A stretch of DNA of 64,000 nt from Salinicoccus sesuvii (GCF_042648145.1 NZ_JBHRWV010000001.1:62001-126000); one strand, 5' to 3'; shown: positions 51,982 through 60,916, counted from the stretch's first letter. A program made the numbers and translations. Notes: generated from the letters alone by a model not told the origin.

Positions 51982-52199
51982 TGAGAGAAAAACTCGGGAG
52001 AATGATTGCTACTGGATAAAAATGATTCTATTCTATTATTAATAAGTGTTCCGCGGGAGATTATTTGGAGAATTTCAAAGTTAGCGGCAAAGCGATGTAG
52101 AGGGCTCATAAATTCACATATCCTGTATACTTTATAGAAAATTTAGAATACAATAATCATATTCGTTTTATTACAAGGATTGAATAGTAGGAGGTTAAT

Positions 52200-53156
52200 G
52201 TGAAAGCAATTCTATTAGGTCTTCTCGGCGCTTTATTCTTTTCCGTCACTTTTATTTTAAACAGGTCCATGGAAGTATCCGGGGGGCATTGGGCATGGAG
52301 TGCTTCACTACGGTATTTCTTCATGCTGCCAATACTTATACTGATCGTATTCTTTCAAGGCAAGCTCCTACCGGTGCTCAAGCATCTTCGAAAGAATCCT
52401 TTGGATTGGCTGCTCTGGAGCATCATCGGATTTGGGTTCTTCTATACACCCATCGCATTTGCGACTGTCTATGGTCCAGGGTGGCTAGTAGCAGCAACTT
52501 TTCAAATAACTATTGTAGCAGGCTCACTGCTTGTACCTTTTTTGAATCAGATTGGTAAAGTCAGTAAAAAAATACCGTTGGCAAGCATCTTGATTTCTTT
52601 AATTATTCTTTTAGGTATTTTCATCATGCAGTTCGAACACGCATCAAACGTCCCCTTACGGAATGTTCTCCTGTGTGTACTACCGCTCATAGTATCTGCT
52701 TTTGCCTACCCGCTTGGCAATAGAAAAATGATGCAGATAGTTGGTGACAGTTTAACAACGATGCAACGTGTACTTGGCATGACCATAGCGAGCATGCCTC
52801 TATGGGTTATTCTAGCAGTATATGGAGGCGTTGTTCACGGGGCGCCGAGTACTGGCCAGGTTTCCCAATCTTTCATAGTTGCGATAAGCTCAGGTGTCAT
52901 CGCAACAGTGCTATTCTTCTACGCGACAGAACTTGTAAAAGATAATCCTTCAAAACTAGCAGGCGTTGAAGCAACTCAATCAGGGGAAGTATTGTTCGCA
53001 CTTATCGGTGAAATGCTCATACTCCAGACAGCCTTACCATCTTCTTTGACAATATTAGGTATGATACTTATTATTTTTGGCATGATACTGCATAGTGTGT
53101 ATTCTGCTCTTTCAACTAGGCGGGCAATGAGAATGATAGAAACCCATCATGGCTGA
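52200..53156 (+). CDS. DMT-superfamily transporter (multidrug resistance efflux family)
   Basis: 318 residues from GTG 52200, with TAGGAGG seven bases upstream. Ten membrane spans. Two EamA-like halves with LGALFFSVTFILNRSMEV and the C-terminal GVEATQSGEVLFALIGEML. A small-molecule exporter of unknown substrate, monocistronic. The 230 bases before it hold an XRE-gene terminator and a TATACT -10-like box near 52125, and nothing else I recognise. Confidence 0.85.
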   Translation: MKAILLGLLGALFFSVTFILNRSMEVSGGHWAWSASLRYFFMLPILILIVFFQGKLLPVLKHLRKNPLDWLLWSIIGFGFFYTPIAFATVYGPGWLVAATFQITIVAGSLLVPFLNQIGKVSKKIPLASILISLIILLGIFIMQFEHASNVPLRNVLLCVLPLIVSAFAYPLGNRKMMQIVGDSLTTMQRVLGMTIASMPLWVILAVYGGVVHGAPSTGQVSQSFIVAISSGVIATVLFFYATELVKDNPSKLAGVEATQSGEVLFALIGEMLILQTALPSSLTILGMILIIFGMILHSVYSALSTRRAMRMIETHHG

Positions 53157-53249
53157 GCGATAGTGTATTCTAGAAGATTCCATCGAGCAGCGTTTCAGTA
53201 AATATCGACTTACGAATGAATAGAGTGTTTTATCTTTCCAACCCAAATC

Positions 53250-53296
53250 AAAAGACTGCAGACACATCACTATAGATGACATGTCTGCAGTCTTTT
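53250..53296. terminator. Bidirectional terminator between the DMT gene and folE2
   Basis: Perfect 14-bp stem AAAAGACTGCAGAC / GTCTGCAGTCTTTT (53250-53263 and 53283-53296), with A-run and T-run built into the arms. Confidence 0.88.
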
Positions 53297-53297
53297 A

Positions 53298-54176
53298 TTA
53301 TTTCTGATATGACATTCTGCTGAAGGCATCGTGCTGGTGGATGCTTTCCTCGTTGCGGCATTCGAGTTCGAAGCCTTTGACCCAGTCAAGTTCCACAAGG
53401 TCGTAAGCAATAAGACGGATGAGGTCCTCTACAAAACGTGGATTCTCATAAGCGCGTTCTGTGACCATCTTTTCGTCTGTACGCTTTAGGATCGGATAGA
53501 GCTGGGAGGAAGCATTGATTTCCAGTACTTCATACAGCTGTTCCTTATGATTTTCAGGCAGCTCTGCATCCGGATCAATATCGAGTAATACTTTCACGTA
53601 ACCACGCTGGTTATGTGCGCTGTACTCACTGATTTCCTTTGAGCACGGGCACAATGTCGTAACCATGGCAGTCATGCCGAGCTGTTTGCGCTCAGTGCCA
53701 GATTCTGAAATTCTCAGAGAGTACTTCACATCTGCGTGAGCCATTCCGGCAAGCTGTGTATGCGGGCTCGGTTTTGAGAAGTACCATTTGCTATCTGCCG
53801 TCACTTCCGCTTCTTCTTGATGCATCCGGTTACGCAGTATTTCAAGTACTTTCTCAAGCGTATCGAACGTAAGCGGAACGCCACTGTTATTTTCTGTTTC
53901 CAAAGATTCAAGAATACGACTCATGTTGATGCCTTTTTCATTCTTTCTAAGGCTTGTGGCCAATTCGAACGTACCAACCGACTGAAAGTCACCAATAATT
54001 ACCGGATAGCTGAGGTTGTTGATGCCTACAGAGTCGACTTCGAACAAGAAGTCTTTCTTTGAACTCTGCAGATCCACCATCATTTCCTTCTCGACCGGCT
54101 TCATCCCCTCGATGGGGTCGACAGAGCCGAAGTGCCTGAAGCGGCCTTCTCTAGTAGTAAGATCCAATTCTTCCAT
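53298..54176 (-). CDS. folE2: GTP cyclohydrolase IB
   Basis: 292 residues, FolE2 family. Conserved FRHFGSVDPIEGMKPVEKEM, the metal/active-site Cys in TTLCPCSKEISEYSAHNQRG, and C-terminal RYENPRF-like AYENPRFVEDLIRL. It makes dihydroneopterin triphosphate and can use metals other than zinc. Follows bshB2 by 11 bases in a leftward yojF-bshB2-folE2 operon. Confidence 0.94.
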   Translation of the reverse strand: MEELDLTTREGRFRHFGSVDPIEGMKPVEKEMMVDLQSSKKDFLFEVDSVGINNLSYPVIIGDFQSVGTFELATSLRKNEKGINMSRILESLETENNSGVPLTFDTLEKVLEILRNRMHQEEAEVTADSKWYFSKPSPHTQLAGMAHADVKYSLRISESGTERKQLGMTAMVTTLCPCSKEISEYSAHNQRGYVKVLLDIDPDAELPENHKEQLYEVLEINASSQLYPILKRTDEKMVTERAYENPRFVEDLIRLIAYDLVELDWVKGFELECRNEESIHQHDAFSRMSYQK

Positions 54177-54187
54177 GTTTCTACTCC

Positions 54188-54856
54188 TTAATCTATTTCA
54201 TAACTGTAGAATGATTCGTTTTTCAGCCACATCTGACGCGCTGCTTCGCCTTCTTGAGTGTTTGCGGCAAGTGATTTGAGCAGAGGCCCGGTCTGAGATT
54301 CATGAGCTGCCATAATTTTCTCTTTGCGCTCTTCGTAGCCCTCTATATCAACAATAATATCAGGCTCACCCAAATCTTCTAGCGTATTGTTGCTGAAAGC
54401 GACAAGTTGCAGTTTCGGGCGGTCTTCCCGAGGCATTTCAGATACAGCGGCAACAACGGCTTCCGCAGTGGCCTCGTGGTCTGGATGGACGGAATAGCCA
54501 GGATAGAAAGTGATGATCCTGCTTGGGTTGAGTTCGTCGATCATGCCTTTGACCACATCTTTGAGGTGACCAGGCGCTTCAAATTCCAGTGTCTTATCTC
54601 GGTAGCCGAGCAGTCTCAAATCGCTAAGACCGATCAGACGTGCACTTTCTTCGACTTCTTTTTTGCGTATCGTATGCAACGATTCCCGAGTGGCGAATGG
54701 AGGATAGCCGAGGTTTCTTCCCATATCGCCGAAAGTTAGGCAGGCATATGTTAAAGGCACACCCATATCGACGTAGCGACTCATCGTACCACTTACTCCA
54801 AAAGCTTCATCATCCGGGTGGGGGAAGATGACGAGTACTTGTCTTTCGTTTTCCAT
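54188..54856 (-). CDS. bshB2: Bacillithiol biosynthesis deacetylase BshB2
   Basis: 222 residues, LmbE/PIG-L fold. Zinc motif FPHPDDEAFG (His13, Asp16) and YSVHPDHEATAEA. It removes acetyl from GlcNAc-malate, or acts as the related conjugate amidase. It directly follows a yojF homologue, the pairing known from Bacillus. GGAGG lies upstream. Confidence 0.92.
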   Translation of the reverse strand: MENERQVLVIFPHPDDEAFGVSGTMSRYVDMGVPLTYACLTFGDMGRNLGYPPFATRESLHTIRKKEVEESARLIGLSDLRLLGYRDKTLEFEAPGHLKDVVKGMIDELNPSRIITFYPGYSVHPDHEATAEAVVAAVSEMPREDRPKLQLVAFSNNTLEDLGEPDIIVDIEGYEERKEKIMAAHESQTGPLLKSLAANTQEGEAARQMWLKNESFYSYEID

Positions 54857-54867
54857 AGCTGATCCTC

Positions 54868-55227
54868 CTATTTAAAGAACTCTTTCGTAGAAATTTCGAG
54901 CGCAGTGGCCAATTTTCCATCATAGTTGAAACCATGCATGATGAATTCATCGTTGGCATTAACTTCAAAATGCGTCAGTCCAAGTATATAGATCCAACCG
55001 CCATTATCCAGTTTCAAACCGACACGGTATTGACCATCGCTGCCCCCTCTGATGGCACCTTGGGTAAATGTTACCGGGACGTTTCTCAAAAACATGCCTG
55101 TGTTGAATACTTGTTCATCCATATGGCTGGCATACATACCGCTGGTCACTTCGACGTGAACATAGACCTGTTTGTCCTGATAGCCATCCAATAGCTCCTG
55201 AACCTGTTCGAGATTGATTTTATCCAT
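54868..55227 (-). CDS. yojF: YojF family protein (DUF1806)
   Basis: 119 residues, no membrane segment. Mostly beta structure with VYVHVEVTSGMYASHM, YRVGLKLDNGGWIYILGLTHFE. The family is small and of unknown biochemical role. Its constant partner is bshB2, encoded 11 bases downstream here, which suggests a bacillithiol-related function. AAGGAG is 12 bases before the ATG. Confidence 0.88.
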   Translation of the reverse strand: MDKINLEQVQELLDGYQDKQVYVHVEVTSGMYASHMDEQVFNTGMFLRNVPVTFTQGAIRGGSDGQYRVGLKLDNGGWIYILGLTHFEVNANDEFIMHGFNYDGKLATALEISTKEFFK

Positions 55228-55258
55228 TTATGTGAACGCTCCTTAAAATCGCATAGAT

Positions 55259-55285
55259 AAAAGAGATAGATGGACTATCTCTTTT
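55259..55285. terminator. Terminator between pdxK and yojF
   Basis: AAAAGAGATAG / CTATCTCTTTT (55259-55269 and 55275-55285), 11-bp perfect stem, after the pdxK stop on the minus strand. Confidence 0.7.
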
Positions 55286-55295
55286 ACAAAACCGA

Positions 55296-56126
55296 CTATA
55301 TTTGTTCGTCTGTAACTTTGATCTGCTCTACAGCGTTGAACGCACCATGGCGGACTACACCGACATGCTCGTTCATTTTCCAGCCGTTCTTGATTGCTGA
55401 AGTGACGAATGCCTTGGCGTTCTGAATCGCTTCAAGCGCTTCTTGGCCGTTGGCGAGATTCGCTGTGATTGCTGCTGCGAATGTGCATCCGGCACCATGG
55501 TTATAAGATGCGTCTATCTTATCGCTTGAAAGCAGGTGGAATTCCTTGCCATCATAATATACATCTACTGCCTTTTCTCCCTCGATGTCGGAACCGCCTT
55601 TGATGATGACATGATTGGCACCTTTCTGATGGATGACTTCGGCACATTTCTTTGCTGCATCGAGCGTTGTCGGCGTCTTGTAGCCGGCAAGCTGTCCCGC
55701 TTCGAACAGGTTCGGGGTCACGACTGTCGCATGTGGCAGCAAGTGCTCGATCATTGCATCGACAAGCCCCGGGTTCAATACTTCGTCATCGCCTTTGCAT
55801 ACCATGACAGGATCTACCACAAAGTGTTTGGCGTTGCTATCAAGGAAGGCTTGCTTACTGCACTCGATGACTTCTTCTGAAGGCAGCATGCCTGTCTTTA
55901 TTGCGTCCGGGGAAATAGACAGCGCCGTCTTGATCTGAGCATCAACTACATCCAAAGGAATCGGATTGACACCATGGGACCAAGTTTCAGGATCCATCGT
56001 GACTATGGTCGTAAGCGCCGTCATTCCATAGGTTTCATGCTCTTGGAATGTTTTCAAATCTGCCGCAATACCTGCGCCCCCACTCGTATCGGAACCTGCT
56101 ATCGTAAGTGTCTTTTTAAGTACCAT
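55296..56126 (-). CDS. pdxK: Pyridoxine/hydroxymethylpyrimidine kinase (PdxK/ThiD type)
   Basis: 276 residues, ribokinase fold. N-terminal IAGSDTSGGAGIAADLKTF, VDPVMVCKGDD, and the catalytic anion-hole/base GAGCTFAAAI with Cys in place of the commoner Asp, as in the CGCT-type pyridoxal kinases of Gram-positives. Adjacent to ung, as in S. aureus, where the homologue acts on vitamin B6. A role in HMP phosphorylation is the alternative. Confidence 0.9.
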   Translation of the reverse strand: MVLKKTLTIAGSDTSGGAGIAADLKTFQEHETYGMTALTTIVTMDPETWSHGVNPIPLDVVDAQIKTALSISPDAIKTGMLPSEEVIECSKQAFLDSNAKHFVVDPVMVCKGDDEVLNPGLVDAMIEHLLPHATVVTPNLFEAGQLAGYKTPTTLDAAKKCAEVIHQKGANHVIIKGGSDIEGEKAVDVYYDGKEFHLLSSDKIDASYNHGAGCTFAAAITANLANGQEALEAIQNAKAFVTSAIKNGWKMNEHVGVVRHGAFNAVEQIKVTDEQI

Positions 56127-56243
56127 GAAATCACTCCTCCAATTTCGTCAATAATATTATATTTTACTATAATGAAGGGTATATTTCTAGAGACATGCTT
56201 GTGCAAATGATATAATCAAACTTTAGACAGAGGTGAAAATGCT

Positions 56244-56897
56244 ATGGAATGGAAAGATGTTTTTCAGTCGATAAAAGAAGAAAACGACTTTACAAAACTA
56301 GAGTCAACATTAGAAGAAAAATATAGCACAGGGAAGGTATTTCCGCCGCGCGAACAAATATATACAGCTTTCGAACTGACAACATTTGAAAATGTCAGGG
56401 TCGTCATACTGGGTCAGGATCCTTACCACGGTGAAGGACAGTCCCATGGTCTTGCGTTCTCAGTCAATGAAGGGGTTAAGATCCCCCCTTCATTGAGAAA
56501 CATGTACAAAGAACTGGCGGATGATCTCGGCATTGTCAGAACAACCGGTAGTTTGAGGGACTGGGCAAAGGAAGGGGTCCTGCTGCTCAACACGGTGCTT
56601 ACCGTAGATGCGCACGATGCAAACTCACATCGCGGTCTCGGCTGGGAACCTTTTACGGATGGTGTCATTAAGCATGTTTCCGATAATCTTGAGCATGTTG
56701 TATTCATCTTATGGGGTAAACCCGCTCAAAAGAAGGAAAAGCTGATCGACACGTCGAAGCACTGTGTTATCAAATCTACTCACCCAAGCCCGCTTTCGGC
56801 CTATAGAGGATTCTTCGGGACAAAGCCATTCAGCCGTACAAACGACTATTTAAAAGCGCAGGGCAGAAGACCTGTCGACTGGAGTGAGCAGGAATGA
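56244..56897 (+). CDS. ung: Uracil-DNA glycosylase
   Basis: 217 residues. Water-activating loop GQDPYHG (Asp59), LLLNTVLTV, and Leu-intercalation loop HPSPLSAYRGFFG with catalytic His. It removes uracil from DNA. Stop overlaps the next ATG by 4 bases. Confidence 0.98.
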   Translation: MEWKDVFQSIKEENDFTKLESTLEEKYSTGKVFPPREQIYTAFELTTFENVRVVILGQDPYHGEGQSHGLAFSVNEGVKIPPSLRNMYKELADDLGIVRTTGSLRDWAKEGVLLLNTVLTVDAHDANSHRGLGWEPFTDGVIKHVSDNLEHVVFILWGKPAQKKEKLIDTSKHCVIKSTHPSPLSAYRGFFGTKPFSRTNDYLKAQGRRPVDWSEQE

Positions 56898-57214
56898 AAC
56901 ACGAAATCATTTCCGAGCTGAAGCAGGAGCTTCACAGGATGGAAGTGGCCAGTCAGCCATATGAATTCGAAAAACATCTTTATGCAATGGAGCGCTTGCT
57001 CGGATTACTGAAATCCAACTCTGGCGATGTTACTATCTCATCACTGCAACCAGCCGACAGTTCCCGCTCGCAGTCATTGACTGAGCAAGATCGAATGATG
57101 CTCGAAAAGATGGGGGGTAAGACCCCCAAAAACACCCCGTCAGAACCGCTAACGAAAGAAACGCTAAAGACAGACGATGGCTTCGGCAATGGAGAATCGC
57201 TGTTCGATTTCTAG
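56894..57214 (+). CDS. Small conserved protein of the YwdI/DUF5327 type
   Basis: 106 residues. N-terminal helix-rich part (HEIISELKQELHRME, YEFEKHLYAMERLLGLL), then a low-complexity Ser/Gln/Thr-rich tail. Conserved only by position after ung in Bacillus and Staphylococcaceae. Function unknown. ATGA overlap with ung. Confidence 0.82.
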   Translation: MKHEIISELKQELHRMEVASQPYEFEKHLYAMERLLGLLKSNSGDVTISSLQPADSSRSQSLTEQDRMMLEKMGGKTPKNTPSEPLTKETLKTDDGFGNGESLFDF

Positions 57215-57236
57215 CTTGAATCAAAGGAGAAAATAA

Positions 57237-57602
57237 ATGAAACTATTCATCATATTTGGTGCAGTCAATGCGCTTATTTCTGTCGCCCTTGGGGCTTTTG
57301 GTGCCCATGGCCTAGAGGGTAAAATCAGTGAACATTATATGAGTGTGTGGGAAAAAGCCGTGTCCTATCAGATGTACCATGCCCTCGGATTGATTGCTGT
57401 CGGTATCCTCGTCCACGTTACAGGCGCGCCACTGCTTGGGACTGCTGGCTGGCTGATGTTGCTCGGCATCATCTTTTTCAGCGGCTCGCTCTATATTCTC
57501 GCTGTCAGTGGCATCTCCATCCTTGGTGCGATTACCCCAATTGGTGGGGTGCTCTTCCTCGCTGGATGGATATTTTTGATCATCGGCATGGTCAGACTAT
57601 AA
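57237..57602 (+). CDS. DUF423 membrane protein (YwdK family)
   Basis: 121 residues, four membrane spans. Conserved ALGAFGAHGLEGKISE at the first loop and SYQMYHALGLIAVG. Integral inner-membrane protein of unknown function, found next to ung in Gram-positives. AAAGGAG lies upstream. Confidence 0.88.
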   Translation: MKLFIIFGAVNALISVALGAFGAHGLEGKISEHYMSVWEKAVSYQMYHALGLIAVGILVHVTGAPLLGTAGWLMLLGIIFFSGSLYILAVSGISILGAITPIGGVLFLAGWIFLIIGMVRL

Positions 57603-57605
57603 ATC

Positions 57606-57630
57606 AAACCCCGCTTTGGCGGGGTTTTTT
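57606..57630 (+). terminator. Terminator after the DUF423 gene
   Basis: AAACCCCGC-TTTG-GCGGGGTTT followed by TTT. Confidence 0.95.
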
Positions 57631-57843
57631 ATTTTGGTGGAATATGTCCAGGTAGGGTTAATCCTTGTTCAGCAACCTATAGTAGGGGGGATTTCGATTA
57701 TCTTTGCCACTCTACGAGTGACCGCGGGTGCAATGTACTTTCATCACCAGTGACTTAGATGGATCCGATTGTCGATATTCACCATTCCAAGCAATCACCG
57801 TCACATTCTAGTATAGATAGTGATTTTCCGAAATAAAAATGTG
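57631..57843. other. Gene-free stretch
   Basis: About 210 bases between the DUF423 terminator and the promoter of the GntR/ABC operon. No start codon with an RBS, no clear repeat and no RNA-gene signature was seen. Confidence 0.6.
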
Positions 57844-57872
57844 TTTACATAAATTGAATGGTGGTATATACT
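57844..57872 (+). promoter_or_regulatory. Promoter of the GntR-ABC operon
   Basis: TTTACA (57844-57849), 17-base spacer, TATACT (57867-57872). Confidence 0.82.
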
Positions 57873-57894
57873 TATATACATAACTATATAAGTA
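57869..57894. promoter_or_regulatory. Operator for the YtrA-type regulator
   Basis: Perfect 10-bp inverted repeat TACTTATATA-CATAAC-TATATAAGTA overlapping the -10 and start point. Autorepression by the GntR protein encoded directly downstream is expected. Confidence 0.75.
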
Positions 57895-57910
57895 GTTAAG
57901 GAGGATGCGC

Positions 57911-58291
57911 ATGTCGGGAATGCTTAACGATAAGAAGCCCATCTTTGAGCAGATTAAAGATTGGGTTAGTGACCAGATTATCGATGGCACACTCAAACCG
58001 CACGATCGGATTCCTTCGACGAATGAAATCGTCCAATTCTACAAAGTGAATCATCTGACGGTTGCGAAAGGTGTGAATCAGTTAGTGGAGGAAGGAATAA
58101 TCTACAAAAAGCGTGGTGTGGGTATGTTTGTTGAACCAGAAGCAAGAAATGTGCTGCTTGGTGAAAGGAAAGACAGTTTCGTTAGCGAGTATTTAGAACC
58201 GATGCTGCAGGAAGCGGCGAAATTAGGATTTACAAGAGCAGAGATTGAAGGGTTGATTCAGGAAATGGAGGGGAATACAGATGGAGAATAG
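57911..58291 (+). CDS. GntR-family regulator, YtrA subfamily
   Basis: 126 residues from ATG 57911. AAGGAGG at 57898-57904 rules out ATG 57905. Winged helix (about 8-75) with PIFEQIKDWVSDQIIDGTL, RIPSTNEIVQFYKVNHLTV and KRGVGMFV, plus a short dimerisation tail, the YtrA layout. It regulates the ABC transporter genes behind it. Overlaps the ATPase gene by 11 bases. Confidence 0.93.
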   Translation: MSGMLNDKKPIFEQIKDWVSDQIIDGTLKPHDRIPSTNEIVQFYKVNHLTVAKGVNQLVEEGIIYKKRGVGMFVEPEARNVLLGERKDSFVSEYLEPMLQEAAKLGFTRAEIEGLIQEMEGNTDGE

Positions 58292-59165
58292 TGTGCTGGA
58301 AATAAAAAATGCATCTTTAGACATCAAGAAGGATAATGTACTTGAGGATATTACACTGAGGATGGAGCAAGGGAAGGTCTACGGACTGCTTGGGCGTAAT
58401 GGTGCTGGTAAAACAACACTGCTTTCCCTGATTGCGTCCTTTAGAAAACCGACACGTGGTGCCATCACTATTGATGGCCAGGACCCTTTTGAGAATGAAT
58501 CGCTCATGGCACAAGTCGACTTTCTCTATGAAGTGGACTACTCTGAGGAGCACCGTACACCGATGAACTTGTGCAGATTGACGAAAAGATATAAGGATAA
58601 TTTCGATCTCAACTACGCAGAGGCACTCTTCGAAGGCTTTGGGATCCCTCGGGATAAGCCGACGAACCGTCTCTCGAAAGGGCAACAGTCGGCGGTGAAT
58701 GCAATTATTGGACTTGCCTCTAATGCACCTATTACAATTTTCGACGAAGTGACTAACGGCATGGACGCACCTTCAAGGGAATTCTTCTACGAGAAGGTGG
58801 TCGAGGCGAATGCACGCAATCCGCGTATCATGATCCTCTCGACACATATTGTCTCCGAGATGGAATATCTCTTTGACGAAGTGATTGTTATCCACCACGG
58901 GAAGGTGATGGTACAGGAACCGATTGATGTGTTTTTGGAACGTGGGTTCAAGGTAACCGGACCAAAAGAAAAAGTGACCCATTTTACACAAAGCATGGAT
59001 GTACTGGCGAGGCAGGACCTCGGACCGACGCGCTCTGATATGGTGCTTGGTCATATGGATGAAGCACAGCAAGCAGAGGCGAGGTCGAACCATCTCAACA
59101 TTTCACCTTTGAAATTGCAGGAGCTTTTCATAAGAATGACTGAAGAAAAGGAGAATGTGCAATGA
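58281..59165 (+). CDS. ABC transporter ATP-binding protein
   Basis: 294 residues. Walker A GRNGAGKTTLL, ABC signature LSKGQ (in RLSKGQQSAVN, Lys for the usual Gly), Walker B ITIFDEVTNGMD, and H-loop STHIVSEME. The C-terminal 60 residues form a regulatory extension, as in YtrB-like ATPases. With the permease encoded next it makes an export-type or sensing transporter, often induced by cell-wall antibiotics in YtrA systems. The substrate is unknown. Confidence 0.93.
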   Translation: MENSVLEIKNASLDIKKDNVLEDITLRMEQGKVYGLLGRNGAGKTTLLSLIASFRKPTRGAITIDGQDPFENESLMAQVDFLYEVDYSEEHRTPMNLCRLTKRYKDNFDLNYAEALFEGFGIPRDKPTNRLSKGQQSAVNAIIGLASNAPITIFDEVTNGMDAPSREFFYEKVVEANARNPRIMILSTHIVSEMEYLFDEVIVIHHGKVMVQEPIDVFLERGFKVTGPKEKVTHFTQSMDVLARQDLGPTRSDMVLGHMDEAQQAEARSNHLNISPLKLQELFIRMTEEKENVQ

Positions 59166-59857
59166 ATAACAAAGTGAAACTGGCAACAATGGATTTTTCG
59201 AGTCAGATTTTCAAGTGGATACTATGGTACTTGCCAATTATGCTGATTGTCTATATCCTTGTCTCACTGTTTGTGAATGACACCGACATCAACGAGATGT
59301 CATTTTATGCAATGGCCCTTTCTGCCAACGAGATATTTATGCTTGTCGCCGGCATCTTGAGTGTATTCACATTCCTTGAACTCTCCATCGGTCTCGGATT
59401 GACAAGGCGCACTTTCCTTAGAGTGATGCTGATAACAGGTGCAATCATTACGATTGCCTTAGCAGCACTGACTGGTATCATATCCGTTATCATGAACTTC
59501 ATGCCGTGGTTCGGCGGTGGGATCGTCGTCGGTGAGCTTCAGAGTAGTCCATTTGTCCACATACTTGGGCATCTACTTACCACATTTACGTTCTTCCTTG
59601 GGGGCTTCATCATCAGCATCGGCTTCTATCGGGGTTTCCTCGGTGGGATGATCTCCATCGTGCTCAGCTTATGTATCTTAGTGGCGATTGATTCCCTTTG
59701 GATGTGGCAGACAAGAGGGACGGTATTCGATATTGATGTGACCCCTTATGCATCGGGCAATCTGTTCATGACAATCCTATTCAGCCTGTTCTTGATCTTC
59801 TTCACTGTGGCAGTCTTGCAGTCGCTCGTCCGCTCCATTCCAGTAAAAGTAAGGTAA
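59162..59857 (+). CDS. ABC transporter permease
   Basis: 231 residues, six membrane spans, with a short polar N-terminus. ATGA overlap with the ATPase gene. Lineage-specific sequence; recognised by hydropathy and operon position. Ends directly at a strong terminator shared with the convergent small gene. Confidence 0.88.
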   Translation: MNNKVKLATMDFSSQIFKWILWYLPIMLIVYILVSLFVNDTDINEMSFYAMALSANEIFMLVAGILSVFTFLELSIGLGLTRRTFLRVMLITGAIITIALAALTGIISVIMNFMPWFGGGIVVGELQSSPFVHILGHLLTTFTFFLGGFIISIGFYRGFLGGMISIVLSLCILVAIDSLWMWQTRGTVFDIDVTPYASGNLFMTILFSLFLIFFTVAVLQSLVRSIPVKVR

Positions 59858-59895
59858 AAAAAGACCCCCTCATTCTGAGGGGGTCTTCTATTTTG
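59856..59895. terminator. Bidirectional terminator (ABC operon / small peptide gene)
   Basis: AGACCCCCTCA-TTC-TGAGGGGGTCT (59862-59886), with an A-run on the left and a T-rich tail on the right. Confidence 0.92.
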
Positions 59896-59904
59896 AGTGG
59901 CATG

Positions 59905-59997
59905 CTACTGGTTGTTGCCACCTTTTTTACGGTTTTTGAATTTTTTGATGATGAATGGCAGTGCCAAAGGGATAAGTCTTCTCAACAGACGGCCCAT
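59905..59997 (-). CDS. 30-residue cationic, amphipathic peptide gene downstream of hemQ
   Basis: Frame of 31 codons starting at 59997. It reads MGRLLRRLIPLALPF then IIKKFKNRKKGGNNQ and stop. GGGAGG on the minus strand (60005-60010) is seven bases before the ATG, and the stop lies just ahead of the bidirectional terminator. The peptide has a hydrophobic helix flanked by Arg/Lys clusters, suggesting membrane association. It is 77 bases after the hemQ stop on the same strand. Possible own promoter: TATATA around 60035. Function unknown. Confidence 0.7.
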   Translation of the reverse strand: MGRLLRRLIPLALPFIIKKFKNRKKGGNNQ

Positions 59998-60074
59998 CAC
60001 GATTCCTCCCAACTTTTTCGATAAGTACATTCATTCATATATAACCATTATGGTACTCATCAAAACCTAAATTC

Positions 60075-60821
60075 TTACTTGAAGAAGGCGGAAATGTTTT
60101 CAGTCGGCAGGTGAACACCTACATAGAAGTCCCCGAAATCGCCGTAGCGTGCGGATACTTCATCAAATCTCATCTCGTAGATCAGTTTTTTGAACTGCAG
60201 CATATCATCCGAGAACAAAGTGACGCCCCACTCATATTCGTCGAGGCCGACAGAACCAGTGATGAACTGCTTGACCTTACCGGCATAGCTGCGGCCGATC
60301 ATGCCATGGGAGCGCATGAGTTCACGGCGCTTCTCCATATCGAGCATATACCAGTTATCATCTCCCTGACGTCGCTTATCCATTGGATAGAAGCAGATGT
60401 AGCGGGATTTCGGCACTTCCGGATAGAGACGTTTTCTAACGAATTCATTCTGATATGGATCTTCGTTCGACTCTTTCGCAAGGTAGTTGCTGAGCTCGAC
60501 AATCGATACGTAGGAATAAGATGGAATAAGAAAATCGCTGATAGCGAGTTTATTGAATTCTAGTTCCAGTGCATTGAGTTCGTCAACTGTCGGACGGAGC
60601 ATCCATAGGATCAGATCGGCTTTCTGACCAGTGACGTTATAGAAGGCATAGCTACCCTCGTTTTTCTGGTGTACTTCTTCCTCGCGCTCGATGAAGCCCT
60701 TCAGTTCTGAAACGAGTGTATCGATTTCTTCTGCTTCAAGCAGACGAAGGGAGGCCCAGTCCACATTGTAGAGAAGGTGAAGACTGTACCAGCCATCAAG
60801 TGTTTGCGCAGCTTCATTCAT
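60075..60821 (-). CDS. hemQ: Coproheme decarboxylase HemQ
   Basis: 248 residues, chlorite-dismutase fold. Catalytic Tyr145 (CFYPMDKRR), proximal His172 (RSHGMIGR), NWYMLDMEKRRELM, and the SVGLDEYEWGVTLF stretch. It converts coproheme III to heme b in the Gram-positive heme pathway. The Arg that marks true chlorite dismutases was not found. Divergent from pta. Confidence 0.96.
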   Translation of the reverse strand: MNEAAQTLDGWYSLHLLYNVDWASLRLLEAEEIDTLVSELKGFIEREEEVHQKNEGSYAFYNVTGQKADLILWMLRPTVDELNALELEFNKLAISDFLIPSYSYVSIVELSNYLAKESNEDPYQNEFVRKRLYPEVPKSRYICFYPMDKRRQGDDNWYMLDMEKRRELMRSHGMIGRSYAGKVKQFITGSVGLDEYEWGVTLFSDDMLQFKKLIYEMRFDEVSARYGDFGDFYVGVHLPTENISAFFK

Positions 60822-60867
60822 TAGTGTATCTCTCCTTTTTTGATGTATACTTCTATTCTACTTGATA

Positions 60868-60881
60868 AGAAAACGTTTTAA
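60868..60881 (+). promoter_or_regulatory. cre-like site upstream of pta
   Basis: AGAAAACGTTTTAA agrees with the cre consensus at 12 of 14 positions. Its centre lies about 54 bases before the predicted start point, the distance at which CcpA activates acetate genes in Bacillus. Confidence 0.6.
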
Positions 60882-60916
60882 AAGCACATGGGGATGAAAT
60901 AATGTGACAGAAAGAG

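Noticed and set aside
60075..60821. Reading the hemQ product as a chlorite dismutase
   Set aside because: Catalytic Tyr145 in YPMDKRR and the synteny with pta-lipL fit coproheme decarboxylase, and the chlorite-dismutase Arg was not found.
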